Part shown: positions 36,101 to 43,563 of the stretch, piece after piece
Position numbering within the stretch: the first letter of the stretch is position 1
Layout: each line of letters begins with the position of its first letter
Source of the DNA: Nelumbo lutea
Lineage: Eukaryota; Streptophyta; Magnoliopsida; Proteales; Nelumbonaceae
DNA length: 64,000 nucleotides
NCBI GenBank assembly: GCA_022828595.1
Contig: JAKGHH010000002.1
Span: 108,063,254 to 108,127,253 of the forward strand
Direction of reading: 5' to 3'
The notes under the pieces: model-generated
What the model was told of the DNA's origin: nothing
What the model saw: the letters and a program-made list of their open reading frames with translations, nothing else
Databases searched by the model: none
Translations under genes and position numbers: made by a program

Positions 36101-39100
36101 CAAGTCTTTGATCTCAAATTCTGAAGCTAAGAACTCCTTCAGCCTCTTCATCTCTTTCACATCATTTCCAGTAATCACCACATCATCCACATACACAATG
36201 AGTGTTGTAAGTTTGTCATCCTGTCTCCTTGTAAACAATGTATGATCTGCACTGCTCTGAGTGTACCCTACTTTCTTCATGGCCAAACAAAGTCTCTCAA
36301 ACCATGCTCGGGGAGATTGCTTCAAACCATATAATGCTTTCCTCAGTTTACATACCTTCTTTCCAACATCATATCTAGGTGGGGGTTCCATGAATACCTC
36401 TTCATGAAGATCACCATTTAGGAAGGCATTCTTCACATCCAGCTGATGAAGTCCCCAAGAGAATTTTGTTGCTAGTGACAGTAGAACCCTGATTGTGTTG
36501 AGCTTTGCTATTGGGGCAAAGGTTTCCTTGTAGTCAATTCCTTCCTTTTGTGTAAGTCCCTTTGCCACAAGTCTGGCCTTGTACCTCTCAATTGACCCAT
36601 CTTCCCTGTGCTTTACTGTGAATACCCACTTGCACCCAACAGTGCCTTTCCCCTCTGGCAGGTCCACCAATTCCCACGTCCTTGCTTTCATTAGGGCTTT
36701 CATCTCCACATTCATGGCTTCTTTCCACCTTGGATCAGATGCCGCCTCTGAATACCTAGAAGTGATACATACAGAGGAAAGAGCAGACACAAAGGAGTGA
36801 TAGGCAGGGGATAAGTGTGAGTAAGAAACATAATTAGCCATGGGATGCCAAGTGGTACAAGAGCGAACAGGCTTACGGAGAACAATAGGAAGATCCAAAT
36901 CTGAATTGAGTGAGTCGGAATTACCTTGGATTGCAGAGACAAATTGATCTGAGTTCAACTGGTTGCAATCATGAGGTTGAGGGGCATTCTTCCTTCTACT
37001 GTATGTAAGTATCTCTTTCTCTTGTTCGCTGGAACCTTCAGAAGCATCAGCCGAATCTGGAGAAGTAACTGGCACAGTGGGAGTCTCACTAGGTTGACCC
37101 GGAATGTTACAGCTAATAGTAGTGGAAGGTGATGAAATGGGAACAAAAAAGAAGGGAGAATGAGAATCCTCTTCCATCCCACTACTCTCCCCCTGAAGAG
37201 GATTCTGAGAAGACTGGAAATAGGGTTGAGACTCAAAAAAGACTACATCTCTGGTGACATTTTTTCTTGGAGACAGGATCATAACACTTATACCCCTTTT
37301 GTGTAGGAGAGTACCCCAAAAATAATCCCTTTGTAGCCTTAGGATCTAGCTTGGTTTTCTTTGGATCCTTCACATGTATGAAGCATGTACAGCCAAAAAA
37401 CCGTGGGGGAAGAGGAAATTCTGGAATAGTGGGACACAAAACAGAGAAAGAGGTCTTCATACCCAGTACCTTAGATGGCATCCGATTTATCAGGTATGAT
37501 GCAGTGAGAACAGCTTGAGACCAATATTGTTTGGGCACATTGTGCTGGAAAAGAAGGGCTCGAGCTGTCCTGTTCTTGCGCTCAGCAACCCCATTTTGTT
37601 GAGGGGTGTAAGCACATGATGATTGATGTAACATGCCTGCATCTTCCATGAATGAGTTCAAGGATCTTTCAAAGTATTCAGCTGCATTGTCTGAACGGAA
37701 TTGCTTGATCTTTTTATCAAATTGTGTTTCAACCATCTTGCAACACATCATAGTTATCCGAGGAACTTCATCACGTCCTTTCAACAAATAAATCCAAGTG
37801 CACCGAGAATAATGGTCAATAAAACTGATAAAGTAACGGAAGCCATCAATGGAAACAATGGGAGAAGGACCCCAAACATCAGAATGAACCAAATCAAAAG
37901 GGGCTTGAATTTCATTTCTAGAAATTGGATACATTGATCTGCATTGTTTTGACATTTGACACACATCACAAATTAAACTCTGACTCGGAATGCCCTTACA
38001 TAATTCGGGAAACAACATTGCTAAAGAAGAAAAAGACAAATGACCTATCTTAGCATGCCACAAGTGCAGCCTAGCTATTGACTCCACACATTCCGGACTA
38101 GTAGTAGAAGCTTGCAAGGCTGAGCTGACATCTTCATCAAAATAGTAGAGGCACCCATACTCATGACCACTCTCAATTGTTCTCCTCGTCAATCTGTCCT
38201 GGAAGACACAATGAGAAGGAAAGAAAGTTATATTGCAGTTCAAATTTTTTGTAAGCTTTGAAACAGACAACAGATTTGAGGTAAGACTAAGAACATGTAG
38301 GACTGATTTAAGAGAGAGATCCTTGCTTAGGTCAACCACCCCCTTTCCAGAGATGGTGGAGAGGGACCCATCAGCTACTCTCATCTTATCCTGGCCAGAC
38401 AACAAATGATATGTAGAGAATAAGGAGGACATATGTGTCATATGGTCAGTGGCTCCGGAATCAATCACCCAAGAGGTAGAATTAATGGAACTAGTTGCAC
38501 TAAATGTAGAGGTTGTACCTGATTTAGCAAGAGAGGTGGAAGCTAAAGAATTGTTCTTCAGACGAGCTAATGCCCGGCTGAGAACCTCTACCTCACTAGC
38601 TGTGAAGCCCGAAGTACTTGGTCCAGAGGAGTCGGCAGCCTGCCTTGCGGTGGAAGAGGACACTGTCTGAGTACTCTGTGAGTTGTCATTACTGTTGTTG
38701 GTGGCAAGATTCCCACTTGCTATGTGGCCCTTATGTTGCCTTTTGTCCTTTCTCAGAGCAGCTGGCTTCAGATGAGGGTACAAGGCCCAACATTTCTCCT
38801 TTGTGTGTTTCTCACCACCACAATGGGTACACTTGAGGGACTTCTTGTCTGAAAATCTATTCCCCTTAGTGGAGACTAAGGCTGAATGTTCTCCAGGTAG
38901 TTCTGTCGAATGTGTCTGGGAGTCAACTTGCATCTCCTTTCTCCTTACTTCTTCATTCCTCACCAAGTAGTAGACATGGTGAAGCTCAGGTAATTCATCT
39001 CTCCCTAGAATCTGTGACCTTATACCTTCATATACAAGGTCAAGACCCGCAAGAAACTTGAAGGCTCTGCCCTCCTCAATCTGCTTGTCATGCCTCCCCT

Positions 39101-42100
39101 TATCATTGGCATTTTCCCAATCCAAAATCAAGTGGTGGTCAAGCTCTTCCCAGAGGCCTTCTAGTGTTGCAAAGTAGGTTGCCACGAACATGTCTCCTTG
39201 CCTTAGGGCTGCAATGTCTTGGTTCAGCCTGTAGATTCTTGCATTGTTCTTTTTCTGGCCATATGTCTTAGATACTTTCTCCCAAATTTTGGCAGTTGTA
39301 GGGAAGTGATGAACAGTTATGGCCACCCTAAGAGTCATAGAGGCCAGCAACCAAGACATGACTGTGGCATTTTCCTTGCGCCACACGGTATATTCAGGAT
39401 TGCCAATTTCTGGTTGTTTCTTGTCTCCATCCAAATAGCCAGTGAGTTCACGAGAGGTAATGAACAGCATTGCAAAGACGGACCACTCTCTGAAGTTGTA
39501 CTCATCTAGTAGCACACTTGTAATCTGCAAACTGTGCAGATTAGGGTTTTCCAGGTTTGAGGACCTTGTGACAGGTCTGTTATCTCTAGAGGAAACTTCA
39601 CCGGATAGTGAGGACATCCTGACTTCAGTCCAAGAGTTGTTCACAGTACTATAGGTGATTCTGTTAAGGACTGGCCAAAGTGGTCACTGTGTTCACAGTA
39701 CTGGTAGAAGTGTTCACAGTTTGAGTACAGTAGCAAGTAGAGGTCTATAACTGAACCAGTTCACAATGCTGGTAAAACTTTAAGGCTGCAACTGTGTGGT
39801 GCAAAAGTTGCCGCAGTTCTGGTAAAAAGTAAAGGTTTGTAACTGAACCAGTTCAGTCCAAGAGTAGGGCTGATAACCGACCTGAAGAAAATCTGTAACT
39901 GAAGTTGTCGTGGTTCTGTAAGAGTCTTGCTGATGCACCGAGACTGCAACTGTAGAAGCTGATGCACCGAAACTGCAACTGTAGAAGAAGCTAAGTCTTT
40001 ACCACTTGTTCTGCACAAGTCTTGTTGGAGCACGAAGCTGCAACTGTAGAGGAAGTTCTCCCCCTCTCAGCTAGTGCTAGGACTACTGAGAATCAGCCCT
40101 CAACCAGGTATGTCCTATACAGACCTGTCTTAGTAGCCCAATAGCTACTACTTGCTGGAAATAATCTAGTAGGACATCTACTTCTGGGTCTTACTTCCCT
40201 TGAGTCCTACAACCAAGAGAAACCCTAGGTTCGAACTTGCTTTACTCTCTTACACTCCTAGGTGCAAGAGAAGAGAGTGCACCTGCTGAAACCAGGAAGG
40301 AGCTAATGCTTTGATACCATGTAATCTGAAGAGCTATACTCGAAGTAGCAAGAAGGAGAAGAGAACCACAGAACTGAAGAGAATGTCGAACTGTACTAGG
40401 CAGTCGACCAATCTTTTATTTATAGATGAATATAGTACAAGGTACAAGAAATTACTGGGATGCCCCTGATTAGTGATGGGACACCCAGATGACTTAAATC
40501 ACTAAATAGGATTAGGCCCATTAACACAGGCCCAATTACAAGATAAGTTAAACATAAGACTGGGCTAATAAGAACTCTTATCAGCCAAACATCACTCTAA
40601 CATTCTAACACTAGTCTCGGAAGATCAGAGCTCTCCCTTTCCGATTAAGAATGTCTGGAGCTCACATATCCCACTTAGAGTTTCCTTCTTTGTTTGGGAA
40701 GCCTTCTTAGCGAAAATAAACACTTGCAACCTGATCCAGAAAAAGCTTAGAGGCAGATTATGTATCTCCCCCCATGTATGTCCTCTTTGCCTTGGCGAAG
40801 GAGAGACAGCTAATCACATCCTTCTCCACTGCCCTATCACAAGGAAGGTTTGGTTTCTTCCTAAATTTAGTTGGCTACAGCTGGGTATTCCTAGAGAAGG
40901 TGGTGGACCTGCTGTGGCAATGGAAGGGCAAAGGTCTAGGAAAAAGAGGAAGATTATACTGGAGTATGGTGACCCATGCAATCCTATGGGGTATATGGGA
41001 AGAAAGGAACAACAGAACTTTTGAAAACAAAACCAGAAATGTTGAATACCTAACTTCTTACATTACTTTCCTCTGCATCCTTTGGGTGGTTAACTCTGAA
41101 GTTTTCAAAGGCCTGTCCTTAAATGCCCTTAAGAGCAACCTTCCAGCTATCCTGCAGTCCTCTCCAAGATCTGAGTTGATCAGGAGAAACCTTGTTAGAG
41201 AAGATGGTGTGATGACCCTAAACTTTGACGGCAGTGCCCAAGGCTCTACTGGTCAAGCAGGAATTGGAGGTGTAATCCATGGGGAGAGGGGGATTTGTTG
41301 GGTATATAGTGGTCCGATTGGGAGGGCTGGTGCTACAAAGGCAGAGGTCTTGTCTGCACTTACAGGAATTTGGTTCGCCAAACAGCTAGGGTTATTCTCT
41401 TTAACCATCAAAGGGGACTCTGCAAATACTTTAGCCTGGCTAAGGGAGAAGGAAGGAGGGCCTTAGAGACTTGCACATCTGCTAGCCGAAGCTTGGGATA
41501 TCTTAAGAGTCTATGAATGTGAATCTGGTCTGGATTCCTAGGGAACAAACACTGTCGCTGACAGCCTTGCAAAATCAGGGGTTTTCAGAGGAAGCTTGTT
41601 TAGTGAAATCTGTTTGCCTCTGTAATTCTGCTTTAGCTGCTTTAGTTTCAGTACATCCACTCATGTACTTCTTCCCGTTTTATCATAAAAAAAAAAAGTT
41701 ACCTTTGCTCAAAATTAAAAAAAAAAAAAAAAAAAAAGTGGGTCTAAAATAGAAACTTAATTGTTGATAAAATCATTATTCAAAAGTCACATGTATTAGG
41801 GAGCTGCATGAGGTGCCAAGTGGGAAAAATGTGGATTGAACTAGTTCAGTTTAGATTCCACAAATTTATGACAAATTCAGGTTTTGTTTTGATACCATAA
41901 ATTCTTGGGTTTGTCTTTGCTGAAACCAAAATAATCTTCCAGAAGCTATATTTACAAACTCCCCAATTTCACCATAGTACCTATTATAGAAGTTTCATGA
42001 ATATGTCATTGTAAATATCTGTCACTTGTGCATTCTTGACAGTATCAAGCTATATAACCAGTTATATCTCATATTTCTTAGAAAGTAACCAAGTTTTATG

Positions 42101-43207
42101 ATCCAACATCACCTAAGTATCTCCATGTTTCTTAATAAGTAAACAAGATTGAAAGGAAAGAAAGTTTTTCAAATGGGCCAGAGAGATTTTAGGAGGGGAG
42201 AGATTCCATTTCCATATTGGATGGGAGAGATTTTAGGAGATAGATAATGGATGAAAGCTATAAAGCCTTTTCTTTGAAGCCTGATTAGGCAAATTTCAAT
42301 CAACAAATGCTCAGGACACATCATTTTCAACAGCTGTAGCAAGAAAATCAGGGACTCTCGACCAAGTATGGGGGTACGAGAGATAGAAAGAGAAAATTTA
42401 GCTACAATATGGGCCACCTTATTTGCATCCCTTGGTGTATATACCACTAAAAATCGGGAGAATTGAAACATGTAAGCTCTGCAATCGGCCAGAATTGCTC
42501 TAATCCGCCAGGGAGGAGTATCAGATTCCAGCAACAAAGCCTTTATCACAACTAGAGGCTACAAACCTAATTATTTCCATGTCATTTCTTTCCTAAAATA
42601 TATCAAGTTTTGAGAAATTTCCTAGGGGTCGGGAGAGGTGGATAGGTCCTTCCAGGCCGCAGCCAAAATAGTCCCAGCACATACAAGTCAATGATACATC
42701 ATTGAGGACGCAAGAGTCAAAAGTAATATTACACAGATTACTCGAAACCATTACAACAGCATCACAATGATAGTCATTATAAGCCCAATAATTAAGAACC
42801 TAATCAGATCAAACTCTTGCAGTATAAGAGAGACAGAGTGTCGTAAGTAAAACTTTTGAGTACTTTCACCAGCTGATTGTGGACAATAGAATTCTACAAT
42901 GAAGGGAACTATTGTAGTCATTAACAGGTGATTGCAGGTATTAGCAGCAAGTGAACCCAAAAGTGAACGATTGAATCAATGAAGTTGAAGTGTTGAACTC
43001 AACTTTTAAATGTGGCATGATTTCAATCGTACAAGAGTTGGGTTCAATCCAAAAAATAAAAAGAAAAAAACAATTTAAGTCAATTCAAGATCCAAAGAGT
43101 TTCTAATGAAACAACCGTTTGGGAGAAGAAAACTGAAGGGCAACGGTAAGTGGTACCTGAGAGGAAGAGGAGGAACTAAACAACGGAGACCCACCAACGA
43201 AAATCAT
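12029..43207 (-). CDS. NTAN1: Protein N-terminal asparagine amidohydrolase, eight exons, C-terminus incomplete
   Basis: This enzyme removes the side-chain amide from N-terminal Asn, giving Asp, which is then arginylated and degraded through the Arg/N-degron pathway in the cytosol and nucleus. The exons are 43207-43157, 32210-32025, 31411-31347, 31238-31139, 31012-30974, 30852-30661, 12523-12345 and 12148-12029. They keep one frame across all junctions with GT..AG borders and give about 310 residues; I recall plant family members as about 345. Landmarks are [29 protein letters not shown] (Cys about residue 89, aligned with the reported catalytic Cys75 of the human enzyme), [33 protein letters not shown] and [13 protein letters not shown]. 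No stop or frameshift was seen. About 34 C-terminal residues are missing and may lie left of the window. Introns 1 and 6 are filled with transposons. Confidence 0.9.
12345..12523 (-). CDS. NTAN1: NTAN1 exon 7
   Basis: 179 bp, from [20 protein letters not shown] to [10 protein letters not shown] (Trp split 2+1). Acceptor TTCTCAG, donor TTG|GTAAAA. It continues the family alignment directly after NGFV of exon 6. Confidence 0.9.
12524..13369 (-). other. NTAN1 intron 6, 3' part without recognised element
   Basis: Intron sequence next to the exon 7 acceptor. I see no coding sequence or transposon ends in it. Confidence 0.6.
13370..13795. pseudogene. Two LINE 3' ends in opposite orientation
   Basis: On the minus strand, about 13562-13370 encodes the end of a LINE RNase H ([19 protein letters not shown]) followed by a tail. 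On the plus strand, about 13580-13795 encodes another RNase H end ([21 protein letters not shown] stop) followed by a 3' UTR and an A-rich tail (GATAAAAAAAAA, to about 13790). The two have different sequences and each has its own tail, so they are two 5'-truncated LINE copies rather than one inverted element. Confidence 0.65.
13950..14620 (-). pseudogene. Copia-type gag fragment
   Basis: On the minus strand, frames with many stops give [34 protein letters not shown] and [13 protein letters not shown], then a zinc-knuckle remnant [14 protein letters not shown] and a second CTYC. This order is that of the UBN2 gag region followed by a CCHC knuckle. No LTR or pol is attached. The exact boundaries are uncertain. 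Confidence 0.65.
14811..15488. mobile_element. Non-autonomous MULE (Mutator-like), 678 bp
   Basis: Long terminal inverted repeats begin GGGAAATTGTCTAAAACTCA at the left and, reverse complemented from the right, GGGAAATTGTCAAAAACTCA, with similarity extending over about 70 bp. The 9-bp target duplication TTTCTTTAC flanks it exactly (14802-14810, 15489-15497), which is diagnostic of Mutator-like elements. The interior is AT-rich with no ORF. It lies in NTAN1 intron 6. Confidence 0.88.
15690..15843 (+). pseudogene. Older gypsy pol, left part
   Basis: Encodes the end of a Ty3/gypsy reverse transcriptase and the start of RNase [19 protein letters not shown], then [15 protein letters not shown] and EAFQLLKK. 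The frame continues at 25290 after removal of the inserted gypsy at 15849-25284. An upstream short duplication (GGTTCCTTGGGCTCA at about 15650 and 15700) shows further damage. Confidence 0.75.
15849..17495 (+). repeat. 5' LTR of gypsy 2
   Basis: Begins TGATAACTTTG and ends ..GGACACCA, 1647 bp. It contains three loosely similar internal blocks with GTAAGACGGAAGG and GGAGGGGTTCCTGC motifs (about 16660, 16850, 17110). Confidence 0.85.
17501..17518 (+). promoter_or_regulatory. Primer-binding region of gypsy 2
   Basis: TTGGCACTGTTGTCGGGG, close to the TGGCGCCGTTGCCGGGG-type site common in Athila/Tat elements, six bases after the LTR end. Confidence 0.7.
17519..18678 (+). other. AT-rich leader of gypsy 2
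   Basis: No ORF that resembles gag is visible here, although the N-terminal gag domain would be expected in this position. Around 17930-18000 there is simple AATTTGAATTTGAA-type sequence. Confidence 0.6.
18679..19469 (+). pseudogene. Gypsy 2 gag, C-terminal part
   Basis: An initial frame ([20 protein letters not shown] at 18704) leads to a knuckle-like C-x2-C-x4-H with a stop near 18893. A shifted frame from 18885 to 19469 contains the Athila/Tat gag signature [16 protein letters not shown] and a Gln-rich tail. The N-terminal capsid domain is absent, so this is a truncated gag with a frameshift. Confidence 0.7.
19560..21250 (+). pseudogene. Gypsy 2 reverse transcriptase and RNase H
   Basis: The pre-RT block ([34 protein letters not shown]) leads into [57 protein letters not shown] and [12 protein letters not shown] (the second catalytic Asp of the DD pair is Asn). 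RNase H follows ([33 protein letters not shown]). There are stops at 19758, 20293, 20491 and 20999 and a frameshift near 20700. No aspartic protease motif is seen between gag and RT. Confidence 0.85.
21259..22565 (+). pseudogene. Gypsy 2 integrase
   Basis: A zinc-binding region spread over two frames (HTLACGGHF, then CLRCKSVGN) is followed by the DDE core: [20 protein letters not shown] (first Asp), [10 protein letters not shown] (second Asp) and [12 protein letters not shown] (Glu). The C-terminal part is [20 protein letters not shown] and [12 protein letters not shown]. The ORF 21450-22565 (371 codons) is the longest open part of the element. A frameshift near 21540 separates it from the zinc-binding half. 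Confidence 0.88.
22577..22594 (+). other. Conserved-type hairpin after gypsy 2 pol
   Basis: GTTGGG (22577-22582) and CCCAAC (22589-22594) form a perfect 6-bp stem around AGGCAA, inside TTGGGAGGCAACCCAA. This motif is familiar at the end of pol in Athila/Tat-type elements. Its role is not known to me. Confidence 0.6.
22600..23635 (+). other. Non-coding 3' region of gypsy 2
   Basis: No ORF. About 23155-23195 and 23235-23282 hold two copies of a unit around ACTTAGTAAC.GGGT..TTCACCTAAG and AAGTGTCGAGATT. There is a short ATA microsatellite at 22807-22822. Confidence 0.6.
23636..23647 (+). promoter_or_regulatory. Polypurine tract of gypsy 2
   Basis: AAGTTGGGGGTG directly before the 3' LTR start TGATAACTC. 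Confidence 0.75.
23648..25284 (+). repeat. 3' LTR of gypsy 2
   Basis: 1637 bp, aligned with 15849-17495 along its whole length with many scattered substitutions and small indels, so the insertion is not recent. Confidence 0.85.
25290..25720 (+). pseudogene. Older gypsy pol, right part (RNase H)
   Basis: Continues the frame from 15843 with [62 protein letters not shown] and KHLLEQ. Stops occur at 25399, 25477 and 25556. The style ([19 protein letters not shown]) is that of Tekay/Del or Reina-like gypsy elements rather than Athila/Tat. No LTR of this element was found. Confidence 0.75.
25721..26684. other. Intron sequence without recognised feature
   Basis: No coding sequence or transposon ends recognised between the old gypsy fragment and the duplicated LINE region. 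Confidence 0.5.
26685..28014 (+). repeat. Tandem duplication, 2 x 665 bp
   Basis: 26685-27349 is repeated almost without change at 27350-28014 (a few substitutions, for example GGAACTG/GGATCTG near 26926 and 27591). Each unit holds about 387 bp of flanking DNA, the 19-bp LINE target sequence, and the first about 260 bp of LINE 2. AAGGGTTG occurs at all three junctions, which suggests unequal recombination at this microhomology. Confidence 0.9.
27756..29053 (+). pseudogene. LINE 2 reverse transcriptase
   Basis: Contains [38 protein letters not shown], and after a frameshift near 28083 the active-site FADD at 28205-28216 ([14 protein letters not shown]). It continues with [44 protein letters not shown] and [19 protein letters not shown] stop at 27827 and the frameshift show it is inactive. 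Confidence 0.88.
29075..30226 (+). pseudogene. LINE 2 zinc-finger and RNase H region
   Basis: A 383-codon open stretch, out of step with the preceding ORF by one stop (29051). The zf-RVT part reads [40 protein letters not shown] and [12 protein letters not shown]. The RNase H part has [31 protein letters not shown] and [16 protein letters not shown]. An RNase H after the RT is typical of one branch of plant L1 elements. The end of this ORF is about 140 bp before the element's tail. Confidence 0.88.
30661..30852 (-). CDS. NTAN1: NTAN1 exon 6
   Basis: 192 bp, 64 codons, from [20 protein letters not shown] to YPIFNGFV. Acceptor TTGTGCAG, donor GTG|GTTAGT. Its partner exon 7 starts 18.1 kb downstream. 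Confidence 0.9.
30974..31012 (-). CDS. NTAN1: NTAN1 exon 5
   Basis: 39-bp microexon of 13 codons, [13 protein letters not shown]. Acceptor AATTGCAG, donor GAA|GTCTGT. This donor is chosen because it keeps phase with exon 6; other GT sites nearby do not fit the frame or the acceptor. Confidence 0.75.
31139..31238 (-). CDS. NTAN1: NTAN1 exon 4
   Basis: 100 bp, completing Met and encoding [15 protein letters not shown] and [15 protein letters not shown]. Acceptor ATTACAG, donor GAT|GTTTGT, ends in phase 0. Confidence 0.9.
31347..31411 (-). CDS. NTAN1: NTAN1 exon 3 (catalytic Cys)
   Basis: 65 bp encoding [21 protein letters not shown] plus two bases of Met. It carries the presumed nucleophile Cys in the TTC motif. 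Acceptor TTTAAAG, donor AAT|GTAAGA, phase 2. Confidence 0.9.
32025..32210 (-). CDS. NTAN1: NTAN1 exon 2
   Basis: 186 bp, 62 codons, from [12 protein letters not shown] to VDPALVE. Acceptor TGATCAG before GGC, donor GAG|GTATGT, phase 0 at both ends. The in-frame ATG at 32255 is intronic, upstream of the acceptor. Confidence 0.9.
32416..33240 (+). other. LINE 3 5' region with unassigned block
   Basis: An ORF at 32615-32923 ([19 protein letters not shown]..) is not recognised with certainty. GGTCAATTGTTGAAGACATG occurs twice (32969 and 33027). About 33070-33235 (CCGGTTCC-type sequence, ..GGTTTGAAAACCATGG) interrupts LINE-like sequence and may be a separate insertion. RT homology begins at about 33240. 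Confidence 0.45.
33240..34939 (+). pseudogene. LINE 3 reverse transcriptase
   Basis: Starts [20 protein letters not shown] and continues with [13 protein letters not shown]. After a frameshift near 33470 come [57 protein letters not shown] and [16 protein letters not shown]. The active site reads FASD (33998-34009) where FADD is expected. A further frameshift near 34240 and a stop at 34527 follow. The reading is cut at 34939 by copia C and resumes at 40616. Confidence 0.88.
34940..35230 (-). repeat. 3' LTR of copia C
   Basis: 291 bp; on the minus strand it begins TGTTAGAATG and ends ..CAGATTACA. Confidence 0.9.
35231..35244 (-). promoter_or_regulatory. Polypurine tract of copia C
   Basis: AGCTTGAGGGGGAG on the minus strand, directly before the 3' LTR. 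Confidence 0.8.
35255..37282 (-). pseudogene. Copia C reverse transcriptase and RNase H
   Basis: The open frame 37282-35396 (628 codons) encodes the end of integrase, a Ser/Pro-rich linker, and RT with [53 protein letters not shown] and catalytic YVDD at 36182-36193. RNase H follows with [32 protein letters not shown] and [14 protein letters not shown] at 35396-35398 replaces an expected Arg codon (HIEID-stop-HFVRERI); the frame continues to about 35255 with DVLTKGL. The change looks like CGA to TGA at a CpG. It would truncate the product by about 50 residues. Confidence 0.92.
37233..39644 (-). pseudogene. Copia C gag-protease-integrase
   Basis: An 803-codon frame. Gag has [48 protein letters not shown] and the zinc knuckle C-T-H-C-x4-H-x4-C. 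Protease has DSGATDHMT. Integrase has [35 protein letters not shown] and NGVAERKNR; a few residues after the last motif appear deleted. The frame ends at 37233 because of a frameshift at a 6-A run (37260-37265), overlapping the next frame that carries RT. The ATG at 39644 or the Met eight codons later could start translation. Confidence 0.92.
39645..40307 (-). other. Leader of copia C
   Basis: Non-coding leader rich in GTAACTGAACCAGTTC and CTGCAACTGTAGAA motifs; a 28-bp unit around GCTGATGCACCGA is tandemly repeated at about 39931-39988. Confidence 0.6.
40308..40319 (-). promoter_or_regulatory. Primer-binding site of copia C
   Basis: TGGTATCAAAGC on the minus strand, an initiator-tRNA-Met site with one change, directly adjoining the 5' LTR. 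Confidence 0.85.
40320..40610 (-). repeat. 5' LTR of copia C
   Basis: 291 bp, partner of 34940-35230, followed by the target duplication CTAGT. Confidence 0.9.
40616..41650 (+). pseudogene. LINE 3 zinc-finger and RNase H region
   Basis: Continues the LINE interrupted at 34939: [58 protein letters not shown], then after a frame change [20 protein letters not shown]. RNase H follows: [37 protein letters not shown], a stop at 41464, then [22 protein letters not shown] sequence. Decayed. Confidence 0.85.
41752..42168 (-). other. NTAN1 intron 1, unassigned
   Basis: AT-rich intron sequence between LINE 3 and a second LINE fragment. No coding signal. Confidence 0.5.
42169..42600 (-). pseudogene. 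LINE RNase H fragment
   Basis: Minus-strand frame with [40 protein letters not shown] and HIVAKFSLS, the C-terminal RNase H region of plant LINEs (R-x-x-N-x-x-A-H-x-x-A-K pattern). No RT is attached; boundaries are approximate. Confidence 0.7.
42601..43156 (-). other. NTAN1 intron 1, 5' end
   Basis: Intron sequence following exon 1. No coding or repeat structure recognised. The donor GTACC starts at 43156. Confidence 0.6.
43157..43207 (-). CDS. NTAN1: NTAN1 exon 1 (start codon)
   Basis: 51 bp, 17 codons, starting [10 protein letters not shown] and ending in a Ser run plus Gln. The start fits the conserved plant NTAN1 beginning (M-I-x-V-x-G). Donor CAG|GTACC at 43156-43155, phase 0. Confidence 0.85.
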
Positions 43208-43395
43208 GATTTCAGATTTCTGTCTATGTTTTGCAGTTAAAATCTGACGAGTTCGCTGTGAGATACATGCAGCCTCCCTCTGTCCCTGTGTGCAATCTGG
43301 ACACTAGACAATGGTTAATGTCGCTCTTTATTTTTCCGGTAAATTTCTGAAACCTCCCCGGAATTTTTTACCGTTGCTGAAACCTCCCCTCATAT
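43208..43395 (-). promoter_or_regulatory. Probable NTAN1 5' UTR and proximal promoter
   Basis: The 188 bp upstream of the NTAN1 start codon. No clear TATA box is visible, so the transcription start is unknown. From about 43330 the sequence (CGGTAAATTTCTGAAACCTCCC, repeated loosely as GTTGCTGAAACCTCCCC) looks repeat-derived. Confidence 0.4.
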
Positions 43396-43541
43396 TTGAT
43401 GATGGCAATTACCTACAAGCCTATATCCAACTTTGTGATAAATCATTTTTTCAGCGTTGAAAAAATCCTTGATGATGGCAATTACCTACAAGCCTATATC
43501 CAACTTTGTGATAAATCATTTTTTCAGCGTTGAAAAAATCC
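43396..43541. repeat. Tandem duplication, 2 x 73 bp
   Basis: TTGATGATGGCAATTACCTA starts at 43396 and again at 43469, and the two 73-bp units appear identical. It lies about 190 bp upstream of the NTAN1 start codon. Confidence 0.9.
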
Positions 43542-43563
43542 TAACTCGTCACGCCTGCATTTA

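Larger units (their letters stand above)
34940..40610 (-). mobile_element. Copia element C, young and nearly intact
   Basis: A 5671-bp Ty1/copia element on the minus strand with two 291-bp LTRs, primer-binding site, polypurine tract and a nearly open polyprotein. The 5-bp target duplication CTAGT is exact (34935-34939 and 40611-40615). The LTRs differ at 8 of 291 positions by hand count (about 2.7%), mostly transitions. The coding region has one frameshift and one premature stop. It is nested in LINE 3, itself in NTAN1 intron 1. Confidence 0.93.
32416..41736 (+). mobile_element. L1-like LINE 3, split by copia C
   Basis: The target duplication AGTGGGTCTAAAATA lies at 32401-32415 and 41737-41751, and the 3' end carries a 20+ A tail (41714-41736). 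Excluding copia C (34940-40610 plus one 5-bp repeat) the element is about 3.6 kb. It has a 5' region, an RT region, and zf-RVT plus RNase H. It lies in NTAN1 intron 1, opposite to the gene. Stops and frameshifts make it inactive. Confidence 0.9.
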
